Shown here: positions 17,407 through 24,222 of the stretch, piece by piece
How the letters are laid out: each line of letters opens with the position of its first letter
How positions within the stretch are numbered: the first letter of the stretch is position 1
Source of the DNA: Lewinella sp. LCG006
GTDB taxonomy: Bacteria > Bacteroidota > Bacteroidia > Chitinophagales > Saprospiraceae
Direction of reading: 5' to 3'
Assembly (NCBI RefSeq): GCF_040784935.1
Contig: NZ_CP160680.1
Span: 2,946,501 to 3,010,500, forward strand
Length of the DNA stretch: 64,000 nt
Position numbers and translations under genes: made by a program
Notes under the pieces: model-generated
The model's input: only the letters and a program-made list of their open reading frames with translations
Told to the model about the DNA's origin: nothing
Database searches by the model: none

Positions 17407-17425
17407 GCTTTTTACACAACCCCAA
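17407..17425 (-). repeat. Right terminal inverted repeat of the IS1182-type element
   Basis: 19 bp, GCTTTTTACACAACCCCAA, an exact reverse complement of 15516-15534. Confidence 0.92.
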
Positions 17426-17591
17426 TGGAATTAGTTATTTCCGTCAAATTACTTAGTATTCGAGCTAAAAAAATGATTATGATTTTGGAAGGACTGCTCC
17501 GTAAGAATGGCTATGCCCAAGTCCAGTCTACATTTTTCCAACTCAAAAATTCCCTGTCCAGTTTTCGGTAGCAGGACGGAAAGCCTTACTT

Positions 17592-17599
17592 TACCTTTG
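17592..17599 (+). promoter_or_regulatory. Probable -7 promoter box for ada
   Basis: TACCTTTG matches the Bacteroidetes sigma-A -7 consensus TAnnTTTG and lies 18 bp before the ada ATG. No good TTG is found at the usual -33 distance, which suits an activator-dependent promoter (Ada activates its own gene in other bacteria), but this is inference. Confidence 0.5.
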
Positions 17600-17616
17600 T
17601 ACAAACGCAAGGAACA

Positions 17617-18663
17617 ATGAATAACAGCTTGACTTTTGAAGAACAGTACCAGGCGATTGTACGCAAAGACGTCACCTACGAAGGCGTGTTTTACACCGCC
17701 GTCAAGACCACCGGCATCTTTTGTCGCCCTACCTGCACGGCGCGTAAACCCAAACCTGAGAACGTAGAGTTTTTCCCCTTGGCCAAGACCGCCATTCTAC
17801 ACGGTTACCGCCCCTGCAAGCGTTGTAAGCCACTGGAAGAACCCGGTACGACGCCTGATTACATTCAGGCTTTGCTCCAGGAATTGCGTGAAGACCCCGA
17901 GTTGAAAGTCCGCGATGCCGACCTGCGGGCCCGAAATATCGAGCCTAGTCAAATCCGACGCTGGTTCAACAAAGAGCACGGTATGACGTTCCAGGCCTAC
18001 CAGCGCATGATGCGCCTCAACAGTGCCTACCACCACATCACCAATGGCCATTCGGTCACCGATGCTGCTTTTGGCAATGGTTACGAATCCCTCAGTGGGT
18101 TCAATGAGCGTTTCAAGCAAATATTTCAGGGCAAGCCCTCCGATCAACAGGGCAAGCAGGTCATTCATATCGACCGTATCGTCACTCCCCTGGGCCCCAT
18201 GTACGCCTGCGCCACCGAGGCGGGTATTTGCTTGCTTGAGTTCACCGACCGGCGCATGTTGGAGACGGAATTCAAGGATTTGCGCAAGCGCCTGGATGCG
18301 GTCATCCTGCCGGGAACCAATGCCCATTTGCAGCAGTTGCGCGCGGAGTTGGCCGCCTATTTTGCGGGAGACTTACAAAAGTTTTCGGTAGCACTGCATA
18401 CCCCCACCACACCCTTTCGACAACAAGTTTGGAACGAACTGCAGACCATCCCCTACGGCACCACCCGAAGCTACAAAGAGCAAGCCATCCGCATCGGCAA
18501 TCCCAAGGCCGTGCGAGCAGTAGCCTCCGCCAATGGGCACAATCGGGTGGCCATCGTCATCCCCTGTCATCGGGTGATCGGTAGCGACGGCAGTCTCACG
18601 GGGTACGCTGGTGGATTGGCCAGAAAACAATGGCTGCTGGATTTGGAGATGGGGAGGGTTTAG
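17617..18663 (+). CDS. ada: Bifunctional Ada: DNA methyl-phosphotriester / O6-methylguanine methyltransferase and regulator
   Basis: 348 residues, the normal Ada length. The N-terminal zinc domain has Cys36 and Cys40 (FCRPTC) and Cys67 and Cys70 (CKRC), the ligands that accept methyl groups from phosphotriesters. An AraC-type helix-turn-helix follows (about 105-165, MTFQAYQRMMRLNSAYHHI). The C-terminal methyltransferase domain contains IPCHRV with acceptor Cys317. The protein repairs alkylated DNA and, when methylated, should activate its own promoter. It is a single gene directly after the IS element; the IS right end is 191 bp upstream of the start. Confidence 0.95.
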   Translation: MNNSLTFEEQYQAIVRKDVTYEGVFYTAVKTTGIFCRPTCTARKPKPENVEFFPLAKTAILHGYRPCKRCKPLEEPGTTPDYIQALLQELREDPELKVRDADLRARNIEPSQIRRWFNKEHGMTFQAYQRMMRLNSAYHHITNGHSVTDAAFGNGYESLSGFNERFKQIFQGKPSDQQGKQVIHIDRIVTPLGPMYACATEAGICLLEFTDRRMLETEFKDLRKRLDAVILPGTNAHLQQLRAELAAYFAGDLQKFSVALHTPTTPFRQQVWNELQTIPYGTTRSYKEQAIRIGNPKAVRAVASANGHNRVAIVIPCHRVIGSDGSLTGYAGGLARKQWLLDLEMGRV

Positions 18664-18674
18664 GTTTTCAGGGC

Positions 18675-18710
18675 GACTAAGTTTTTAGTTGATTGCACCA
18701 AAAGATTGGT
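18675..18710 (+). repeat. Intergenic repeat, degenerate copy 1
   Basis: The segment contains GTTTTTAGTTGATTGCACCA followed by AAAGATTGGT. It aligns with copies at 18764-18810 and 20275-20322. Confidence 0.6.
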
Positions 18711-18763
18711 TAACTGGTTAAAACGGCTTCTCACCACGCTGGTTGCACTTTCTTTCCTACCTC

Positions 18764-18810
18764 GGCAACTAGATTCTTAGTTACTCGCACCAAAAGACTG
18801 GTCTTTATAA
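18764..18810 (+). repeat. Intergenic repeat, copy 2
   Basis: The core TTAGTTACTCGCACCAAAAG, then ACTGGTCTTTATAA, is shared almost exactly with 20275-20322. Both copies have the same orientation and bracket the propeller lipoprotein gene. Confidence 0.75.
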
Positions 18811-19025
18811 AAAGTGCTGCTCGGCGTTGGCTTTGCCTACATCGGGGTATCCGCAAAATTCCGTTTTGCGTAAATCTTTTTTGAGCAAGTCCCCTCGTCG
18901 GGATAAATAGGCGTTGGCAACGGCGGCTGCCTACTTGTTACGAGCCTGTTAAGCGTTTAAAATACTCACAAGGGATGCCTATCATTGCCTTTCCTATAGA
19001 TGATTGATCAAAAAAACTTCCGGCT

Positions 19026-20192
19026 ATGAAGTCCCTTTTCCAATACCTGCTCCCCGGCCTTTTATGTTTCATTACTGCTTGCAATGGGCAGGAAACGACA
19101 GGCTCTAAAAAAGAGAATTCCCCAGCTCCTACAACCAAGGTAGATGCTCAAAGGGGACAAAACGAAGTAACTGATCAGCTTTTTGCAGGCTTTACCTCAC
19201 AAAATCCCACCCCTGATCCTGCTACCCAAATCGGAGAATACGTACGGGAGGTGTTCGAAGACAGCGATGGGAACCTCTGGTTCGGCACCCTGGCCTATGG
19301 CGTCGCGCGTTATGACAGAACATCGCTCACTTATTTTACAACCCAAGATGGCTTGGCTGGTAATCAAATCAATGGTATCGTCGAAGACCAGGCAGGCAAC
19401 CTCTGGTTCAGTACGACCACGGGAGTGTCTAAATACGATGGAAAATCCTTCACCAACTTCAGGACAGAACAAGGGCTCCGCGACAACAGCACCTGGAGCA
19501 TCCTCGCGGATAGCAAAGGCACTATTTGGGTAGGTACCATGGGCGGCGTTAGTCGGTATGACGGTTCCACTTTTGCTGATTTCTCCATTCCTCAACCCAA
19601 GGTAGATAACTTGGGTTACGTGTTTTCACCGGAGCTGGTGTGGTGCATGATCGAAGATCACAATGGGCATATTTGGTTTGGCAGAGATGGCCTTGGCGTC
19701 GCCAAATATGACGGAAAGACGTTTACCCATTATACCCGCAAGGACGGGCTCAGCAACAACAATATTCTCAGTATATTAGAGGATCGCCAGGGCCATCTTT
19801 GGTTCGGCTCCAGACATACGAGAGTGCCCGAAGAAGGGAAGCCTAACTCCTTTGTGGATTCGACCGATGCGGGATTAACGCACTTCGACGGAAAGACCTT
19901 TACTACCTTCCTCGATACCGACGGTCTGCACGGCAAAATAATCGGACCTATTTACGAAGACCGCAGCGGCAATATCTGGATTGCCTCCATGCACTACGGT
20001 GTTTTCCGCTACAACGGTAAGACCTTCACCAATTTTAAGGAGCGCGATGGTCTTACGGGGTTTACCAACAACTGCATCCAAAGCATCCTCGAAGACAAAG
20101 CGGGCCGGCTGTGGTTTGGTTTCTCCGGCGGCCTCTTCCGGCTGGAGGGGCGCTATTTTGTGAATGTGAGGAAGGAGGGGCCTTGGCGGTAG
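19026..20192 (+). CDS. Lipoprotein with two-component-regulator propeller repeats
   Basis: 388 residues. The lipoprotein signal ends FITAC with Cys21, so the mature protein should be anchored in a membrane facing the periplasm or the cell surface. The rest consists of about seven repeats of 40-45 residues of the form 'GNLWFGT..GV.RYDG..FT.FTTQDGL..N.I..I.ED', the Reg_prop beta-propeller repeat. This repeat is known from sensor domains of hybrid two-component systems in Bacteroidetes. No kinase or transmembrane domain follows, so this is a free-standing propeller, perhaps a binding protein. It is flanked by direct copies of an intergenic repeat. Confidence 0.87.
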   Translation: MKSLFQYLLPGLLCFITACNGQETTGSKKENSPAPTTKVDAQRGQNEVTDQLFAGFTSQNPTPDPATQIGEYVREVFEDSDGNLWFGTLAYGVARYDRTSLTYFTTQDGLAGNQINGIVEDQAGNLWFSTTTGVSKYDGKSFTNFRTEQGLRDNSTWSILADSKGTIWVGTMGGVSRYDGSTFADFSIPQPKVDNLGYVFSPELVWCMIEDHNGHIWFGRDGLGVAKYDGKTFTHYTRKDGLSNNNILSILEDRQGHLWFGSRHTRVPEEGKPNSFVDSTDAGLTHFDGKTFTTFLDTDGLHGKIIGPIYEDRSGNIWIASMHYGVFRYNGKTFTNFKERDGLTGFTNNCIQSILEDKAGRLWFGFSGGLFRLEGRYFVNVRKEGPWR

Positions 20193-20274
20193 GGTAGTGG
20201 ACTATTCGTATAAATACATTCATGCATTTACAAGAAAACCTGGCTGAAAAAAAGCTTTATCGATTTTTTTCGAT

Positions 20275-20322
20275 GACGTAACTAGGCTTTTAGTTACTCG
20301 CACCAAAAGATTGGTTTTTATA
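20275..20322 (+). repeat. Intergenic repeat, copy 3
   Basis: The core TTAGTTACTCGCACCAAAAG, then ATTGGTTTTTATAA, matches copy 2 (18764-18810) with two substitutions in the shared core. Confidence 0.75.
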
Positions 20323-20526
20323 ACAAGCCTGCTGATTTTTTGGGCAGCTGGCTTCGCCTGGGGGCTCGCCACCGCGCTATCCGCTCTTATGCAGTGCTGC
20401 GCATTGCATACCGCTACTATCGCTGCTGCATGCCGTCCCGAGAGGCACCTGGGCGATCAGACAGGCAGGCTCTCCCGATGAAAAACCTGAATGCCGTGCT
20501 TGGTTATTCGCTGCGCAACTTCGGAT

Positions 20527-20583
20527 TAGCTTGCGTTTTTAGCCCGAGCGTAATCTTCACACTCGGGCTAAAAGCCCAAGCTA
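20527..20583. repeat. Imperfect 25-bp inverted repeat (AGCCCGAG hairpin)
   Basis: The left arm TAGCTTGCG..TTTTAGCCCGAG pairs with the right arm CTCGGGCTAAAAGCCCAAGC over about 25 bp with three mismatches and a short loop. No T-run follows. Its position 200 bp before the next start suggests a repeat remnant or a processing stem rather than a terminator. Confidence 0.55.
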
Positions 20584-20780
20584 CATTACGGCAAAAGCCT
20601 TTCGCCTTTGCTGTTGCGTATTTGCACAAGATACATCCCCGGGCGCAGGGATTGTCTGTCTCTTATTACTTATCTTGAGCCACGGGAATACACTCCCTTG
20701 GTGAGGCATTGGCCTAGCAATGTGGAGCAGTGGCCCGACGGCAGGAAGGGTAGGCCCACGATACTAAAAAAGAGAAATAG

Positions 20781-21875
20781 ATGAGTTTTTGGAAAAAGCT
20801 GTTTTCGGGAGGTGAGCAAAAGATGACTTCTTACGAAGATTTCTGGAACTGGTTTGTGCAAAATGAGCCCGAATTTTACCGGCTGGTAAAAACCAAAGGT
20901 GATGTGGCGGGCGAGTTTTTGGGCAAAGCGCTGCCGCGCCTGCGGGAGATCAGGGAAGGGTTTCATCTGCTGACGGCCATGCCGGAGGAGGATACCGCGG
21001 AGCTGGCTTTTTCGGCGAATGGCGACGTGAAGAACATGGTGTTTATGGAGGAAATCGTAGCGGCTGCCCCTGAGTTGGCGCGGTGGAAATTTACGGTCCT
21101 GCGTTCGCCGATGGATATGGAGACCCAAGGGATTAATATTGGTGCCCATGCCTTTACGAAAGACAATATCCATTTTTATGCGGAAAAGGATGCGGATTAT
21201 CCGGATGAGGTGAGCATCGTGTTGGTACACGAAGAGCTGGCCGAGGACAATGTGGAGGTGATCACGCACGGTACTTATATCTTTTTGGATCACCTGCTGG
21301 GCGAGTGGAATTTTGCAACTTTGCTGGATCATGTAAGCGTGAAAAGCAGTGCAGAGGTGGAGGCAGAGCTGCAGCCCGTACACCAGCTTTTTGAGTTTTT
21401 GCTGGAGCGCGAAAAAGCGTTTGTGGAGAAGTACGCAGGGGTGAAAAAGGATACGGAAAACGACCAATTTGCCTTGCTTGAAGCCGAGCTGGAAGATGGT
21501 AGTCCTCTGATTGTAATGGTCGATACGGATCTGAAAGACTGGGACGCCAAAGCTTCGCACCCGTGGATGCTGGTGGTTTCATTTGCCTACGACGGCTACG
21601 CCAATAGTGGTTTGCCCAACGAGGAGACCAGTAGCCTGATGCAGGAAATAGAAGACCGCCTGCTGGCCGAATTGAAAGACCAGGATGGCTACCTGAACCT
21701 GGGTCGCCAGACGGGCGACGATACCCGCGAGATCTATTTTGCCTGCAAAGGATTCAAAAAAGCCTCCAAGATCATAGACCAGATCCGCCAGGAATACGCC
21801 GATAAAATAGACCTGGAATACGATATTTATAAAGACAAGTACTGGCGCTCGTGGGAGCGGTTTTTGCCGAAGTAG
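20781..21875 (+). CDS. DUF695-like cytosolic protein of unknown function
   Basis: 364 residues with no signal peptide. The protein begins with a short amphipathic motif (SFWKKLFSGG). The C-terminal third, with ASHPWMLVVSFAYDG, TREIYFACKGFKKASKI and DIYKDKYWRSWERFLPK, resembles the DUF695 domain. The N-terminal two thirds (EDFWNWFVQNEPEFYRLV onward) look like a separate alpha/beta domain. The role is unknown. It is rich in acidic residues and stands alone on the plus strand between two intergenic repeat regions. Confidence 0.7.
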   Translation: MSFWKKLFSGGEQKMTSYEDFWNWFVQNEPEFYRLVKTKGDVAGEFLGKALPRLREIREGFHLLTAMPEEDTAELAFSANGDVKNMVFMEEIVAAAPELARWKFTVLRSPMDMETQGINIGAHAFTKDNIHFYAEKDADYPDEVSIVLVHEELAEDNVEVITHGTYIFLDHLLGEWNFATLLDHVSVKSSAEVEAELQPVHQLFEFLLEREKAFVEKYAGVKKDTENDQFALLEAELEDGSPLIVMVDTDLKDWDAKASHPWMLVVSFAYDGYANSGLPNEETSSLMQEIEDRLLAELKDQDGYLNLGRQTGDDTREIYFACKGFKKASKIIDQIRQEYADKIDLEYDIYKDKYWRSWERFLPK

Positions 21876-22136
21876 CTGAGGTCTGCCTTTGATGATTATT
21901 GCGCGGATGGGCTACCCATGTGGTAGCTCGCTGAGATGTTTTTCTTTACATCAAAAGTTTTAGACTGGAAATAGCTGTTGCTGGCAAGAAGACCAAAGAG
22001 ATGCTTGAAAAAGTAGTAGGGGCTGAATCAATGGACTGGTGACCTGAAGCTATTGAATGGTTTAAGTGCAAAAGGTTATAAACAAGGTGGGTTCATTTGC
22101 AGATGTTAGGTGCAACAAAAAAAGAAAAAACAAAAC

Positions 22137-22838
22137 ATGACAAACGAAGAAATACAATCGGTGATGAATTCGACTTTTGGCGGATTAGCAATTTTCTGCC
22201 GAGATTTAGAATTGGACGAAAGCCTAATTTCTAAGTATCAGCCTAATCAAATTTTAATGGAAATAGGGTTTACCGATGTTACTCATAAAGTCGGTGGATT
22301 GGCGAAGAACTGTAGATATTTAGTCGCTTCCTCGAAAGGAAAAGACTTATCTATGTTCAGTCAAAATCCCGAATTCGGACACATAGTTATTCCATCGGGA
22401 GCATTTTTTAAGGTTTTAGACATCCACAAAGAAAAGGGTAAAACCCAAATTCTACTTTTAAATATTCCCAAGGAAGGCATTCCTATATTTGCCAATTCGA
22501 AAATAAACATTGAAGACCAAGTGATAGAGAAAGGTAAGGAAATTTTCAAAAGAACTATCTCATCCAAACCACTTCAAGAATTACAATCAAAAGATTGGAT
22601 TGAAAGAACCTCTTTTCCAATAGGTATGAGCCAAGAAGGTGATTTCTTTCTAAATGCAGATAAAAAAGGAACCGTTCAAAAAGAATCAAGGACGAAAAAT
22701 GAACAGACAAAAGAAGTACCTTTAAAAGAAGAAAAAAAACAGAATACGGAAAGCATAGCAGAGAGCCAAACTGAAATTAAGGCAGAGAAGCCCAAAGAGA
22801 AAAAGAAAGGTTTTTGGAATAAACTATTTGGAAATTAG
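22137..22838 (+). CDS. AT-rich cytosolic protein of unknown function
   Basis: 233 residues from the ATG at 22137; an upstream in-frame start (22110) adds only a poly-Lys stretch. The N-terminal 170 residues look like a compact alpha/beta domain (MTNEEIQSVMNSTFGGLAIF). The C-terminal 60 residues are charged and probably disordered (KEEKKQNTESIAESQTEIK), ending in an amphipathic KKKGFWNKLFGN. No family is recognised. Base composition is clearly more AT-rich than the flanking genes, suggesting later acquisition. An upstream decayed frame (about 21931-22077) may be part of the same import. Confidence 0.6.
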   Translation: MTNEEIQSVMNSTFGGLAIFCRDLELDESLISKYQPNQILMEIGFTDVTHKVGGLAKNCRYLVASSKGKDLSMFSQNPEFGHIVIPSGAFFKVLDIHKEKGKTQILLLNIPKEGIPIFANSKINIEDQVIEKGKEIFKRTISSKPLQELQSKDWIERTSFPIGMSQEGDFFLNADKKGTVQKESRTKNEQTKEVPLKEEKKQNTESIAESQTEIKAEKPKEKKKGFWNKLFGN

Positions 22839-22972
22839 AAATATTGATGCACCCAACAAAATAAAGCATAGCTCGTCAAGTGTCACTATGCGCGCCACCT
22901 GCGGCTATGCAAACGTTAAAAGACTTGTAGAACAAGAAAGAAAAATATAGGTAGAACACCCATACTCAGCCT

Positions 22973-23008
22973 GATACCAAGTACCCAATACCCAATACCT
23001 CGTACCCA
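22973..23008. repeat. Short GTACCCAATACC repeat array
   Basis: Degenerate units of the type (A/G)TACC(C/A)A occur about five times, directly after the stop of the minus-strand isomerase gene. Relatives lie at 24185-24222 and around 58288-58412. Confidence 0.55.
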
Positions 23009-23009
23009 A

Positions 23010-24065
23010 TTACCCTAACCCCAATATCCGCCGATTCGCCGCCTGATCCGTTTCCGCGCCAGCGAAATCATCGAAGGCTTTTTCGGTGACCTCAATGATG
23101 TGTTGTTGGATGAAGGGAGCACCTTCGCGGGCGCCTTGTTCGGGGCTTTTGATGCAGCATTCCCATTCGAGGACGGCCCAGCTGTCGTAGTCGTATTGAG
23201 ACAGGCGCGTGAAGATGCCTTTGAAATCCACCTGGCCATCGCCGAGGGAGCGAAAGCGACCAGCGCGTTCTTTCCAGCCTTGGTAGCCGCCGTAGACGCC
23301 TTGCTTGCCGGTGGGGTTGAACTCCGCATCTTTTACATGAAAAGCGAAAATGCGCTCGTGGTAATTATCAATAAAGGAAAGATAGTCGAGGTGTTGTAAA
23401 ACGAAGTGGCTCGGGTCGTAATTGATTCCTGCGCGTGGGTGCTGGTCCACCGCATCAAGAAACATCTCGAAAGAGATGCCATCGTGTAAGTCTTCACCGG
23501 GATGTAGCTCGTAACCGAGGTCGACGCCTGCTTCATCGAATACATCCAAGATGGGTTTCCAACGCTTGCCCAACTCTGAAAACCCTTCCTCTACGAGTCC
23601 AGCTGGCCGCTGGGGCCAAGGATACATGAACGGCCACAACAGCGCACCGCTGAAACTGACGTGTGCTTTCAGGCCCAGGTTTTGGCTGGCTTTGGCGGCC
23701 CATTTTACTTGTTGTACCGCCCATTCAGTACGGGCTTTGGGCTTGCCATGTACTTCTTTAGGTGCAAAATTATCAAACATACTGTCATAGGCCGGGTGCA
23801 CCGCTACCAGCTGCCCTTGCAAGTGGCTGGCCAGTTCTGTAATCTCCAGTCCGTAGCTCGCAATTTTACCTTTTAGTTCGTTTGCGTAGGTTTTGCTGGT
23901 GGCTGCTTTTTCCAAATCGATCAGCCTACTCTCCCAGGTAGGAATCTGGATGCCTTTATAACCAAGGTCGGCGGCCCACTGGCAAATAGTATCGAGGCTG
24001 TTGAAAGGAGCTTCATCACCCATAAACTGGGCTAAAAATAGGGCAGGGCCTTTGATTGTCTTCAT
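23010..24065 (-). CDS. Sugar phosphate isomerase/epimerase (xylose isomerase-like TIM barrel)
   Basis: 351 residues from the ATG at 24065 (MKTIKGPALFLAQFMGDE); the upstream frame adds 29 unlikely residues. The protein has the AP-endonuclease-2/xylose isomerase-like barrel. Visible metal-site segments are YELHPGEDLHDG, INYDPSHFVLQHLDYL with Asp and His, FHVKDAEFNPTG, and WAVLEWECCIK with the final Glu. Members isomerise or epimerise sugars, keto-inositols or similar polyols. It is in the same direction as the two Gfo/Idh/MocA oxidoreductase genes upstream, a common pairing in polyol catabolism, although a T9SS substrate gene and a terminator lie between. Confidence 0.88.
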   Translation of the reverse strand: MKTIKGPALFLAQFMGDEAPFNSLDTICQWAADLGYKGIQIPTWESRLIDLEKAATSKTYANELKGKIASYGLEITELASHLQGQLVAVHPAYDSMFDNFAPKEVHGKPKARTEWAVQQVKWAAKASQNLGLKAHVSFSGALLWPFMYPWPQRPAGLVEEGFSELGKRWKPILDVFDEAGVDLGYELHPGEDLHDGISFEMFLDAVDQHPRAGINYDPSHFVLQHLDYLSFIDNYHERIFAFHVKDAEFNPTGKQGVYGGYQGWKERAGRFRSLGDGQVDFKGIFTRLSQYDYDSWAVLEWECCIKSPEQGAREGAPFIQQHIIEVTEKAFDDFAGAETDQAANRRILGLG

Positions 24066-24127
24066 GTAGCAGTATGGCTTTATTATTTCAGGCCTTAAGA
24101 TAATGTTCTTCCTCAAGAATAAAAAAA

Positions 24128-24161
24128 CGAATCCCGATGAATGTCCATTCACCGGGATTCG
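24128..24161 (-). terminator. Rho-independent terminator after the minus-strand T9SS protein gene
   Basis: Read on the minus strand, CGAATCCCGGTGAATG pairs with CATTCATCGGGATTCG (16 bp, one G-T pair) and is followed by TTTTTTTATT. It lies between the stop of the 24219-26693 gene and the start of the isomerase gene. Confidence 0.88.
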
Positions 24162-24184
24162 AGCGTGTCAAATGCTTGCTTACT

Positions 24185-24222
24185 AAAATACTAAGTACCT
24201 CGTACCAAGTACCTAATACTAT
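24185..24222. repeat. Short GTACC-type repeat array
   Basis: TAAGTACCTCGTACCAAGTA, then CCTAATAC, overlaps the stop of the T9SS protein gene by a few bases. The sequence is related to arrays at 22973-23008 and 58288-58412. Confidence 0.55.

Larger units (their letters stand above)
15516..17425 (+). mobile_element. Complete IS1182-family insertion sequence with 19-bp perfect terminal inverted repeats
   Basis: The ends are TTGGGGTTGTGTAAAAAGC at 15516-15534 and its exact reverse complement at 17407-17425, giving a 1910-bp element with one full-length transposase. Flanks (..CAAACC and TGGAATT..) show no clear target-site duplication. About 130 bp of non-coding DNA lie between the transposase stop and the right repeat. 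The intact frame and perfect ends suggest a recent or still active insertion. It sits between two genes and disrupts no recognisable coding sequence. Confidence 0.92.
18664..19025. other. Intergenic region with two copies of a 35-47 bp repeat
   Basis: No gene was seen. Copies of a repeat with core TCGCACCAAAAGAYTGGT are at about 18675-18710 (degenerate) and 18764-18810. A third copy is beyond the next gene. The rest is low-complexity, GC-rich spacer with no convincing promoter. Confidence 0.55.
20193..20780. other. 588-bp intergenic region with a repeat copy and a long hairpin
   Basis: No convincing gene was found; a 112-codon open frame here has no family features and runs through repeat-like sequence. 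The region holds repeat copy 3 (20275-20322), a GC-rich stretch (about 20340-20480) that looks like an interspersed extragenic repeat, and an imperfect 25-bp hairpin at 20527-20583. Confidence 0.55.

Noticed and set aside
20340-20678. 112-codon plus-strand frame in the gap before the DUF695-like gene
   Set aside because: It runs through repeat-like GC-rich DNA and the AGCCCGAG hairpin, and shows no protein-like pattern.
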